Assembly (NCBI GenBank): GCA_029168955.1
Contig: JAPDOI010001514.1
Coordinates: 107,268 to 171,267 of the forward strand
Source of the DNA: Aplectana chamaeleonis
Lineage: Eukaryota; Nematoda; Chromadorea; Rhabditida; Cosmocercidae
Length of the DNA: 64,000 nt
Direction: 5' to 3'
The notes under the pieces were generated by a model. The model was not told where the DNA came from and did not search any database. It worked only from the letters and a program-made list of their open reading frames with translations. Position numbers and translations under genes: made by a program. Positions 54,057 to 64,000 of this stretch are shown one piece after another (the stretch's first letter is position 1; each line of letters opens with the position of its first letter).

Positions 54057-55350
54057 TTGGCTTTCGCATGAGGCGGTCATCCCGCATCCTCACCGAGGTG
54101 TGCCGTCCTTGTAGACAACCGTTTCCATTTTTTACGGTCTTCAGCCCTAAATTGAACACATTCCATCCAACTGTCACTATTCCATTTCCTGCCCAACAAA
54201 ACATCGCGCCTGAACTGTCTTTCGATGCCGAGTGACTTCAAATCCTCCTTAAAGGCATCATACGCGCAGAAAACCGTATATCATTTTTTCATGTTTTTGC
54301 ATCGGCGATTCTGTTACATACCGAATAAGAGTGAAGAGGCTTCACAAATTTCATAAACTTTCGCGAAAAACGCGTTTTGAAACTTCTCGAATTATGCACT
54401 TTCTACGAATTTCGGTGTGTCTGGTGCAATACGTCGGAAGTTTTTTCACAAACGTCGGATGTGCTTTCTGCTTTAAACTTATTAAAAGAGCAAATTTATC
54501 TTGCCTCTTGTTCACTGGAACTTATTCTAAAAATAGAAGTATCCTTTGGGCAAGTTTGGATGTCAGAATTTCCCGAATTAAAAATTTTAAATGCTGAATC
54601 ATCTGCGCCTGTGATGGCGCTTGTGTTTCTCGTGCTAGATGGTTGGTGAAAACAGGTAACGGATGGTCATTTTGAACCACTCCAACTTCAAAATCATATG
54701 TTTTTGACGTGCAAAACTTTACCGTTGTAATCCACCAGGCTCATCCACCCCTAAAGCCTGCCGTACGAGATGATCCGGCGTCCTTCTAAGTATATGTCTC
54801 AGCAGTCAAAGTCGACTTTCCATTGTCACTTGAGATGGCGTTGGAAGAGGCTGGCATCTCCCTCGTGTGAAGCGTTTATGTACTACATCTATTACTTTGC
54901 AAAATTCTTCGTTATGACATACAGGCGGCCAGAATTATCTCAGCAGACGCCTAAAAGCTTCCTCTCCGTGCAATCCAACCTTTCCATCTGCGTCTTCGGT
55001 GCTGCCCACGTCTCCGATCCGTAAATCATGATAGAGAGAATAGCGTATAGGTAGACGCGCAACATGACTTCCTCCGCGTTGGTGATAGACCACAAACCCT
55101 TGGTTAGAGAATTGAATGCAGATGTAGCTTTCGCACATCGTTGTTGGATATCCGCTGCATATCTACCATCATTCTTCAGTAATCAGCCCAAATATCATCC
55201 ACGAGTTCGATACGTTGTCCGTCCACACAAACTCCCGTCGGAGGTTTTTGAGAGACCCACATCTGCTTGCATTTATCGGGACGAAGACGAAGTCCATAGG
55301 CTGCGGCATACTTCGAAACGAGGCTCACAATCCTTTGCGGTTTTGTGTTG
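54057..55350 (-). mobile_element. 3' fragment of the endonuclease-RT retrotransposon, copy 3, minus strand
   Basis: Minus-strand reading gives, in pieces, [50 protein letters not shown], and ends with the same aatgaccgc/gcgaaagccaa 3' terminus as copies 1 and 2. Only the thumb and C-terminal region is left (5' truncated near the codons before KLQRIV). The plus-strand frame at 54770-55024 is its shadow. A ~500-bp insertion splits it at 54249-54755 and about 100 bp of the element are missing there. Confidence 0.88.
54249..54755. mobile_element. TTAA-starting insertion inside retrotransposon copy 3
   Basis: Starts ttaaaggcatcatacgcgca, the same end as the 57696-58150 element. The right boundary is approximate, where minus-strand homology to the retrotransposon resumes at about 54755; the matching inverted end was not seen. 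Confidence 0.55.
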
Positions 55351-55549
55351 TTTTTTTGCGGTTTTGTGTTGTTTGTTTTTTTTAACACGAAGTCGGAATT
55401 TCCAACATCTAAACTGCGTCTCCAGCAACATATGGGAAGGTGTTCCAAAACACCAGTGGTGTTCTCAGCGAGATGCGGATATAAACTTCAGAATCTACAC
55501 TTAGGGTATACAGCGTACCTCGATGTAACTTCAAGGTTAGTGGTCTTGC

Positions 55550-56209
55550 TTAAAGGCAGCATACACGCTCGTAAGCATAGTCGAGATAACAGCATGGATC
55601 GGTCCGCACGGCCCGTACTATGTCGTCAACGACGTTTGAAGCGCTGAAAACTGTCCAGGATGACAGTATTTGACAATGTTTGAGCAATCTTGCCTTCCAC
55701 GCCCGTATTTTCACACCCCTTTGAGTAATAGAATGAGAATCGATACTTGTGAAAACGTGTGATAACTGAGAGTGATAGCACTATCAAATGGGAGTGCACG
55801 AGAGAAATAGCTTGGTTTACTTGAGTATAACATGTCTGCATACCTAATGACTCTCGTCCACTTTCGAGAATGCCGCTCTGCTTTGGCTGACCTCTTGAAA
55901 TGGAGGATTTTATTAGTGCACAAACATGTTATACTCAAGTAAACCAAGCTATTTCTCTTGTGCACTCCCCTTTGATAGTGCTATCACTCTCAATTATCAC
56001 ACGTTTTCACAAGTATCGATTCTCATTCTGTTACTCAAAGGGGTGTGAAAATACGGGCGTGGAAGGCAAGATTGCTCAAACATTGTCAAATACTGTCATC
56101 CTGGACAGTTTTCAGCGCTTCAAACGTCGTTGACGACATAGTACGGGCCGTGCGGACCTATCTATGCTGTTATCTCGACTATGCTTACGAGCGTGTATGC
56201 TGCCTTTAA
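55550..56209. mobile_element. TTAA-ended foldback with near-perfect ~290-bp arms
   Basis: Begins ttaaaggcagcatacacgct and ends agcgtgtatgctgcctttaa. Left arm 55550-55840 and right arm about 55922-56209 match as reverse complements with only occasional single differences (for example gggcgtggaaggcaagattg against its complement); the centre is about 80 bp. Identical short frames appear on both strands because of this symmetry. Confidence 0.9.
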
Positions 56210-56210
56210 C

Positions 56211-57157
56211 ATCTCAGACATTGGGATTGGCGGACCGCCGGCATTTTCTTAGCGAGCAAAAACCATTCCCGGTGTCGAACAGCCTTTAGCCGGCGGTCCG
56301 CCAAAATTTGCCAGCGGTCCGCCAGGACGTCGGCCAACCGCTGGCAGTCTCTTGGCTGAAACCTGGCAGCCCGCTGTTGAGCAATCATCTGCCAGCGGTC
56401 CGCCAGTCTATTGGCAGACCGATGAGTCGAGGTGAGTCTCTCACCGCAGATCGTTGCGTAGGAGATCGCCTACGCAACGGTCTGAGGTGAGGCACCCACC
56501 CCACCTCCCCCCCACGCCGTGGGGACTTTCCCCTCAGCTGACAAAAAATATGCTAGCCTCTGTAGAGTGACTTCGGGTCACCTTTCAGGGCCGGCATCAA
56601 AGTGCCGAGTGAACACTCATTCGACTGGATCGCCTTATATACCGGCACAGCTTATCAGTGAAATCAGAGATCAAACTATAACATGTTAAAACGTGCTCTC
56701 TCGAGTGCCACTCATGTGACGACTCAGCGCCAAGTGAAGGTCACTGGGCGTTCAAGCGCCAGCCAAGTGCCGATTGGTGGATAACCGCGTTTTCATGCGC
56801 TCGGCGATTTCAAGGTGTGATCGCCCTTGTCAGCTGAATGCAAGCTATCACGCAGTTTTCAGGCAGCTGGCAGATTTTCGCCAGCGGTCCGCCGCTCGCA
56901 CTAATTGAGATGCCAAGTATGAGCCAGCTGTCGGCTTCGTAATTGCCGATTGCCAGCTGAATGCCAGTTATCATCCAGCTGTTAGGCAACTGGCACATAT
57001 TCGCCAACCGTCCGCCGCTGGCATTAAATGACATGGCGAGTGTATGCCAACTGTCGGCCTCGCGATTGCCATTGGCCAGCTAAATGCCAGCTGTCACCCA
57101 GCTTTTGAGCAACTGGCGAATTTTCGCCAACTGTCCGCTGCTCCCAATGTCTGAGAT
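56211..57157. mobile_element. Inverted-ended element rich in gccagcggtccgccag words
   Basis: Ends atctcagacattggga and tcccaatgtctgagat. Interior repeats ggtccgcc, ccagctg and ttttcgcca many times. It begins one or two bases after the preceding foldback ends. Confidence 0.75.
56432..56483. repeat. 52-bp hairpin
   Basis: ctcaccgcagatcgttgcgt pairs with acgcaacggtctgaggtgag, loop aggagatcgcct with its own symmetry. Confidence 0.8.
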
Positions 57158-57695
57158 CAAGGTTTGATTAAAGTACAACCACCCCAGAAAGTTGATTTTG
57201 GAAATGAGTTTTTAGAAAAGAGCCTCCCACCAAGAAAGTTATAATTAAATGGACGCATTTTGAGAACAGCGGCAGTTCCCACGTTTTTGCACTATGTGGC
57301 GTGGGGACAGTACTTCTGGTTAGATGGAATATGTTTGTTCTTAGAATTACGAAGGCCATCAATGTCACCGTACATTTATTGTTCCTTTTCCTTATTACAA
57401 GGAAAGTTGTATCAAGCGACCTAGCTGTTTTTAAACGAAATATATTATAATAAGTTGTGTTTCTATATTTGCCGAATCGGAAAAAATTGCTGAACATCCT
57501 AAAAGTTTTCTGGTGGGCCCAATCCAGTTCGGAGACTATATAGAACATATTTCTTTGCAAACACTTGGGTGATGCAAGAAAGCTTCCCTAGTTTGAAATT
57601 AACTTGCTCGTAAGTTCAGTGTCAATTTCGATACATCACGGTATTTCTGGTCGTGCTGAAAGTGTTACTAAGAGCTGCACTTTTTTCAATCGATC
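57158..57695 (+). other. Intergenic, nothing recognised
   Basis: A 130-codon minus-strand frame (57168-57560) is rich in aromatic residues but lacks any motif; not called. Confidence 0.45.
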
Positions 57696-58150
57696 TTAAA
57701 GGCATCGTACGCGCTGAAAACCACTCACCATTTTTTGAGTTTGAATCGTTGGTTGGGCAAACCTGAGAACGTGGGTAGATTTTCTCGGGTCACCGACACA
57801 TCATTCGGAAGATGGGTGATCGAATGCTTCGAATTCCACCAAAAGAGGCCGGTCTTCTGACAGCCATGTGGCATAAAATGAAAAAGAAAGGAGCTTCTAA
57901 ACAAGCTATATCACGTAAATGAGTGGAAGCTGATGTATCATTTCTTGATAAGCCACCTTTTCTCATTTGAGGTCACATGGCTGTCGGAAGGCCGGCCTCT
58001 TTTGGTGGAATTTGATGCATTCGATCTCCCATATCTTTCCAATGATGCGTCGGTGACCCGAAAAACTCTACCCATGTCCTCAGGCGGGCCCAGCGAATGA
58101 CTCAAACTCAAAAAACGATGAGTGGTTTTCAACGCGTACGATGCCTTCAA
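57696..58150. mobile_element. TTAA-ended foldback, ggcatcgtacgcgct type
   Basis: Begins ttaaaggcatcgtacgcgct and ends cgcgtacgatgccttcaa. Arms pair nearly throughout, including ctgacagccatgtggc against catggctgtcggaag and ccaaaagaggccgg against ccggcctcttttgg. Confidence 0.85.
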
Positions 58151-59722
58151 GAAAATTCGACATTTCAATTTTAATACGAAATGAATTAGTTGACTAATGG
58201 CATAAAGAATACAAGACAACACTATCACTATTGGTTACCTCCCCTGTGCTGAAGCTTCTCGAAACGAAGTCGTACCGCGAATCACGCGACGGAAGGCCGC
58301 ATCAAGTTGCCACCGCAGCGGTACCGTGAAATTTGTCGTTGCGTGACCTACTTCTACTAAATAATTGTCAAGTCCCGTCAGCAGGCTGATTTTCTCGTTT
58401 TCCGCTTTAAAGGTAGCGGCCGCTATAGAATATGCCCGCTTTCCTTCTATCTTTAACCCTTTTCTGGATTCAGAGCACTAGGACCTATAAGGAAAATTTG
58501 CGAAAAGTCGCTGATTTGTGCCGAAATCTAAGCCCGAACTTTCCTGTCTTCTGATGTAGCCTTGTGTATCAATAATACAGGATCAAAATTTCCTGAACGC
58601 CTCAGAGATTTACAGGGGATTTCCGAAGGTGGACATCTTCGTAGCTTAACGAATAGAAAATGAGTACCAGATTGTCCGTCTTTAGAGTGTTCAGAAAATT
58701 GTTTCGGATTTAGATCAGAATTTTTTTTTAGGGATTGATTCTGTTGCTGATTACAAATTTGAGGTTCATTTGTCAATTTTTTTCCCAATTTCGGCTGATT
58801 TAGCTTTAAAATCGGGAACATTTCGCTGGCCAAACGCGACTTTTGAGGACTTCCTGGACGCTAGGATGAAGCCGCTCCAAAGCTTATCCATAAGGGTTAT
58901 TTGGGCTGCTTAACGCGAATCTGTGGTCGGTTTATCGATTTATCTTTACTTACGGTTACCTTTCCTCGAAGCAATGAAGCCTGTTTTTTTTGAAATCCCC
59001 GGAGGCGCTTAGAGATTTTCGAGCGCGGATCATTTATGTTCTGTAACAAACCTACAACATCGAAAACATGGTTTCTGAAAAGTGCGGTGAAATTTCACCT
59101 ACTCAGTAAAAATTCGAACCGTTATCTGTAGAATTCTTTAGATATGGACTTTTCAGAGCATTATTTGGTAGAAATTGAAAACGGAGAATGTGTTCCCCTT
59201 TAAATATTTAGTGAAATATGTAAACGAGTCTAAAAACGTTCTCCCTCTCTCTACCTTACTATCAGAAAATCCCTAACTTAGCCTTCCACGAAAACAGCAA
59301 CTGGAGACTTGAAAAGAACTTATTATCCTGTAGCGCAGTACGCGCTATTAAGACATGATCTAAACAAGTTACATTTTGGAATAGCTATTTATATTGATAA
59401 GGGCATTCCATGAACGCCATTTTGAAGAGGGCAGCCTTCTTACTCTATTACCGAAGCACACAATTGCTACAAGAGAATCCCGCCTGTCCTAATTCGGGTA
59501 CATACTTAGTTCATTCCCTCTACAGAGATCTACTTCCATGTGCAAGGTGTACTTCTTTGTTATCTATGTCATTTTCCGTTTTTATGATATACACACAACT
59601 TTATGGTACGTAAGGATTTTGGTCAGACAACATGTTATCCTTTTTTATGGTCGGTAGTGCAATCAAAGAGTGAAGATTTTTGGTATTCGACGCGATAGAA
59701 GTACGCCAACTGTGCTGCTTGA
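58151..59722 (+). other. Intergenic upstream of the second bestrophin gene
   Basis: No gene recognised. 58640-58960 shows distant similarity to the 16.6-kb repeat family (gggttatttgggctgctta, ggtttatcgatttatc). An isolated left-end-like ttaaaggtagcggccgct lies at 58407. Confidence 0.45.
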
Positions 59723-60109
59723 ATGACGGTCAACTATAACCTATGTGTGGCAACATCTCGTCCATGGACTCTGATTCGAATACTTCTGCATTGGCGTGGA
59801 AGTTTCTGGAAAGCCGTCGGTGTGGAGACATGTGGCTGGCTGCTGCTCTACTGTATCATTCGTGTAATAATAAGACATGCGCTAGATGTCGACCAACAGA
59901 GGTGCGTCTCTTGCAGTACGAGAGTTTTATTTCTTATTGCTGATTTTTCTCTTTCTCTTGGAGCTCTGATTCAGAACATTCGCAGAGACCGCCAGGGCGC
60001 TCGATCAACACTTACGTGATATTCCTCTCGATTTTATGCTCGGGTTTTTTGTCAGTATAATTGTGACACGCTGGTCAACGCTTTTCAACAATATTGGTCT
60101 CATCGAGAA
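59723..60109 (+). CDS. Second bestrophin gene, first two exons (partial)
   Basis: Exons 59723-59901 and 59975-60109, split by a 73-bp intron. They encode MTVNYNLCVATS, LLHWRGSFWKAVGVE, DVDQQRTFAETARALDQHLR, DIPLDFMLGFFVSIIVTRW and NNIGLIE. The IPxxFMLGF pore-neck motif is intact. Exon lengths (179 and 135 nt) and both splice phases are identical to the first two exons of the gene at 25031, so the pair is paralogous. The next expected exon (the RRN-VRY segment) was not found before 64000; the gene either continues beyond the window after a long repeat-filled intron or was cut by the inverted-repeat insertion at 60.6 kb. RWRGS of the other copy is HWRGS here. Confidence 0.88.
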
Positions 60110-60640
60110 GTACGTGAGCTCTACTCCTACAAATATCTTGATTGAAACAGTCATCGAATTCTACGGGGACATATATTTATTGGGATAACGCCGTGTTACC
60201 CTAACGAGCGTATTGTCTTAATGCTTAGGGCCTGAGAGCTTTAACGAGGTAAGAATTGCGAGGACTTCCGCTAGAATCTGCTCGAAGTAATCCAAACACA
60301 ACTCATAGAAGGGAACGCTGTCTCCGAGCGAAAAAAATGTTAAACTCGATTTTGAAATAGCCCATCAAAAGCAATAGTGACTTGATAGTACAACCTATTC
60401 TGGGTACACAGCGTAAAAGAACGTTTTTGAGCAGAATCATTTCCTGCTGATTTTTAGATCAATAAAGCTATGCGTCCTGTCGATTTTCAACCGTCCAGCC
60501 GATAGGCTTCGTTGAAGAAATAAAATTGATCACACAGTTGGGATGGTCCCTATTATTTATCTATGCATACGTCATGCATGACTTGCAACACAACATAGAA
60601 ACAGGACACAAGAAAGTCAGCTCAAGACAAAAGTTGGTAA
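60110..60640 (+). other. Region following the second bestrophin exons
   Basis: Donor gtacgt at 60110-60115. A 65-codon frame at 60526-60723 (EEIKLITQLGWSLLFIYAYV upstream-extended) contains hydrophobic stretches but does not match the expected bestrophin exon; it overlaps the arm of the inverted repeat at its 3' end. Left unassigned. Confidence 0.4.
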
Positions 60641-60697
60641 CGTCGGCACTGTTGAAGGTTATTGCAAACTCGGTGTCATTTGCTATAACATGGGTGG

Positions 60698-60840
60698 TGG
60701 CCATCGTGTATTCCAACCCTTGAAGAGGCGGAAGAAACGATGGAGCGAGGTTCCAGATTGGACGCAACACGGGCTAGCGACAACCCATTCGCTGCGTCTC
60801 TCCCGTCTCTTCAGGGGTTGGAATACACGATGGCCATCAC
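60698..60840. repeat. Hairpin interrupting the left arm
   Basis: ggccatcgtgtattccaacc pairs with ggttggaatacacgatggcc about 90 bp downstream, and the flanking arm sequence is continuous on the other side. Confidence 0.75.
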
Positions 60841-62852
60841 TATACATTGGACCCGAATCGAAAAACGGATATCCGAATCACTCTGATACCCATGGTTGTG
60901 GATACCTGGGGTGGTAGTAATTGGGGTGTTAAACGCTAATTAACAGGCGTTAAGTTCGCGTTAAACGCGAGTTTAACCACAGTAGAATCTGAGCAGGACT
61001 CCTAATAGTTCTGAGAGAATTCGCTCTGGTTTCACCCTAACATCCCTCAGTGGTAGGCATTTGATACACTTCCAATGAAAACGCCCGAAAAAGGCCACAA
61101 CTGTAACCTTTGTTACGAAAAATAGCGATCTCAAAACGTTTTCAAGGCTGTTTTTTCTTTAAAATTCCGACATGTGGCATCCTCGCGGTAAGTTCGCGTT
61201 TAACATCCTCTCGCAAACAGCACGGAAATAGTGCTGAAATGCGAGAGGACTCCCGAAGAGTTTTTGGATGCGGTTAGCATGATACAGTAGAAACAGTTTT
61301 GACCATCTATACTGAGGGCAAGTGCGAGTTAAATTAATGCAGAGGGTTAGGAAATTTTGATAGCACTGTCGGCCATTTTGATTCAGGACGTCAGCCTATC
61401 TTCAAAACTGAAGAAGAACAGCTGCCTCAAGGGATAGTCTTGTAACGGCTTCCCGCCAGAAACGGACGATGAGGGATCAAAAACAAAGCAGGGATCATTG
61501 CAGAAACACGTTGGCCGTCTTCTATGGTGGCGCACTAATAAATCCCTCCCAATCAGCTGTGCTAATTTTTCGGCGAGCGCCGACACTTCTATCCTTTTTC
61601 CTATTTTTACTTCTGAAATTCTTCCGCTTTGCATATTTTCAGGTTATTTTCCTCTTCATAATTCATTTGCTTTATCCTAGGCTATAAGGGTGTGTAAGAG
61701 AATTAATTGCTTGCTCGCTTTCGGAAGAGATTTCCATAACTTTTTAGTGCCAAAAATGAAAATTTCCAAAGCGACTGATTTTTCAAGTGATTTGCTGCTT
61801 TGAGTCATGTTTCTGCCAACTATTTCATCTGTATATTGAAGCTCTAGTAATGTTTCTGTATTAGTCGGGGCGTATCCAGGTGCGAGTTTTGTGTGCAAAC
61901 CAATGTGAACTTGTTTTCAAAGCCAACTAATTTTGTTCTCCTTTTACTGCAAGATTGAGAACTCCATATTCCATGTGCCAGATCAGTGCCATCTTTTCTC
62001 TCTGTATTTTTAATTGAAGTGATCCACGCGACGCTTTTGCTTTGGTGCATTGGATGGAACCACTCCAAAAGTGTTTCAATTCTTACCTTGCAATATTTAC
62101 TACGTGAATCTATTACTTCATATTGCATGATGTCCATATGAGCGTATAACAGTCTTTCCTATATATTTTCAACATCAACCGGGGGCTGGCGATGAGTTTC
62201 AATTTGAGAAGGCTGCAAACACTTCATTTCTTCAATTTAACCATTGACCGAAACCGCACAATCGCCCCAATCTCGAACGTAAGACGTAGAGTTGCATGTT
62301 TCCAAAAAAAGCACTTGAAATCTTTCTAAAAACAAAAATTGACTATTTACTCAATCATTCTTATAGGTTTATGATTATCCATTTCAGTTGATTGTAGGTC
62401 ACCCTATCTACTCATTACTCGACGATTTTCGGAGGGCATTTGTCGCACCTAGTGTTACCTTCCCAGGTGCTCCTTTAAATTAATTCATCCAGGAATTTAA
62501 AAATTTTGTTCGCTCTAAATTCTTCTTAGTAAGGATATTTGTTAAGGTAACGTTCAAAAAAAGTTTTTGCAAATGTGAGATCTTGTAAGATCACACATAT
62601 CTGGTGATTTAAGCTATTAATTTTATACTAGCATGTGTTTCCGAGAATGCTTCTAAAAATTGACAAAGCTCATAAAAAATTACGTGAGTTTGGATTGCCA
62701 AGCGAAGGGAAATTCAAAGATTCCATTCTAACCATGTTTCGAACAAAAGGAATTTCAAGAAGTTCGCTTTGAAGGCTCTTCCTCATGAATAAATTTGGTG
62801 AATATTGCCGAAATGTAATTTTCGACCGTTTTCAATATGCAGTGCAATGTGC

Positions 62853-63141
62853 TGTGCTTATGTGGGTCGAATTCCGGTCCGCAATTGCGTCTCGACACGC
62901 TTTTCGGCCGCACGCGCTCGATTCAATAGAGTTTCCAGCTCCAAAGCCGACTCGATATGGCTTTTTTTTCTTCAATTTTGTTTAGTTTCCAGTTTCTAAA
63001 ACAGTTTCCAGTTTCTAAAACACACCTGGAGTCAACAGACCGGCAGCTGCGGCGCTGAAAACTCTTCCGACTCAAAAGCGCGCGGTCGCAAAGCGTGTCG
63101 AGACGCAATTGCGGACCGGAATTTGACCCAGATAAGCACAG
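62853..63141. mobile_element. Palindromic MITE-like element, same family as 38702-38979
   Basis: Starts tgtgcttatgtgggtcgaat and ends atttgacccagataagcaca; arms share ccgcaattgcgtctcgacac. Confidence 0.8.
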
Positions 63142-63640
63142 TATTTGAACGATATCAGGCTTCCATAATAACTGAGAAAGAGCTTCAGAGCTGAACCTAC
63201 GGTTACGAGACTTCTCAACTTAATATGTGCTTTATCCCTTGCTACCCTTTAAGTCTGGAATTTACTGTTGATTTTACAATTCAGGAAGGGTTCAATTCAG
63301 CTTCTCACGCAGGGCAGCTCTCGTTAAACGGCAACAAACCGTGGCATCTATGTTGCGGTTCGTTGCCGGCCAGGAGGTGGCGGTTTGTTCGCGTTAATTT
63401 GGTGGCTCTACGGCATTTATGTCGCGGTATGTTGGCTGCTAGCAGGTGGCGGCTTGTTCGCGTTTAACACCACATCTACTACCACTCCAGTGCTTTTCTT
63501 TTGAATTCATTCGGATGAATCGGAAATCCGCGACCATCGTTTTCAAAATGATTCGGATATCCGTTTTTCAATTAGGGTCCAATGTATAGCCACCACCCTA
63601 TAACATAGGTGCACCGAGTTTGCGCCAACCTTCAATGGGG

Positions 63641-64000
63641 AACGCAAAGTATATTCAGGATCCATGCCGATGTTACACTGCGTTCCATGAATATACGAAC
63701 ACCCATTTCCGGGAATACTGTTTTTAAACATATGTCGGCTTGAGCTCAGCGGAATTTGATAAACGTTCAGCATGTTATAGGGCATCACAAACCTTGCCTT
63801 ACTCACACTCAAGCTTGGGTTTTGAATGAACTGTTTTTGAATACGGAGTTTATTTACAGTTTCGTGGCATTAATCCATATTAGGGCGATTTCCTCAGAAC
63901 ATGTCCGTAAAAATTTCAAACCCGTACCACCTGCCTGTCAGAAGAAGACCTTCAAAACCGTGGTACAACATTGTGGGAAAATAACTTTTGCAGGATATCT
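63641..64000 (+). other. Window end, nothing firmly recognised
   Basis: A minus-strand frame of 89 codons (63543-63812) overlaps the inverted-repeat arm and lacks recognisable motifs. The second bestrophin gene would be expected to continue beyond this point. Confidence 0.4.

Larger units (their letters stand above)
60640..63640. mobile_element. ~3-kb inverted-repeat element with nested insertions
   Basis: tatacattggacccgaatcg..cggatatccgaatca at 60841-60880 is mirrored at 63549-63590. Pairing extends inward (ggtggtagtaattggggtgt against its partner near 63464-63488) and outward (aaggttattgcaaactcggt at 60655 against the minus strand near 63610-63632). Interior carries cgcgtttaac/gttaaacgcg words at both ends. 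No transposase recognised. Confidence 0.65.

Noticed and set aside
60526..60723. Third exon of the second bestrophin gene
   Set aside because: Hydrophobic but does not contain the RRN-VRY/VASQ-LVFRD pattern expected next, and its 3' end is part of an inverted-repeat arm.
63543..63812. 89-codon minus-strand frame at window end
   Set aside because: Overlaps the inverted-repeat arm that mirrors 60655-60880; no motif recognised.
1..64000. tRNA, rRNA, snRNA genes, viral insertions or bacterial genes
   Set aside because: No cloverleaf-consistent A/B box pairs, rRNA core sequences, capsid/integrase motifs or bacterial gene organisation were noticed by eye; a dedicated tRNA and covariance-model scan would be decisive.

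Overview
This is a gene-poor, repeat-rich stretch of animal nuclear DNA, most likely from a parasitic nematode of the strongylid/hookworm type. Genes are split by many introns with GT..AG borders, from under 100 bp to more than 15 kb. There are no bacterial operons, Shine-Dalgarno sites, rRNA genes or CRISPR arrays. The recognisable proteins are animal families: dihydropyrimidine dehydrogenase and two bestrophin channel genes, a family that is large in nematodes. The non-LTR retrotransposon here resembles endonuclease/reverse-transcriptase proteins I recall as very common in hookworm gene sets. The organism call is inference from family resemblance, not a database match.

Layout. (1) 809-24072 (+): the last 14 exons of a dihydropyrimidine dehydrogenase gene (dpyd-1/DPYD); the 5' exons lie outside the window. 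Its first visible intron (961-16216) is packed with tandem repeats, foldback elements and a 3.3-kb retrotransposon flanked by a target-site duplication. Inverted AAGTAACTT-rich arrays lie near both ends of that intron. (2) 25031-33837 (+): a bestrophin gene reconstructed end to end (12 exons, 544 codons plus stop, reading frame consistent across every junction). (3) 33838-59722: no host gene recognised. This is a mosaic of foldback/MITE-like elements, a reverse-transcriptase relic on the minus strand (36.5-39.1 kb), a TA-flanked 1.6-kb DNA-transposon-like element (42.1-43.6 kb), a second retrotransposon copy inserted inside a palindromic element (48.1-51.8 kb) and a third, minus-strand fragment (54.1-55.35 kb). 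(4) 59723-60109 (+): the first two exons of a second bestrophin gene with the same exon lengths and splice phases as the first; the remainder was not found before the window end. (5) 60.6-63.6 kb: a roughly 3-kb inverted-repeat structure with nested elements.

How the parts relate. The enzyme gene and the two channel genes share a strand. DPYD starts reductive pyrimidine breakdown; bestrophins are plasma-membrane anion channels. I see no functional link beyond proximity. The channel genes look like a dispersed tandem duplication. The strongest non-genic signal is a set of foldback elements whose ends read TTAAAGGCA...TGCCTTTAA but whose interiors fall into several unrelated families. They sit in introns of both genes, inside other transposons and next to each other.
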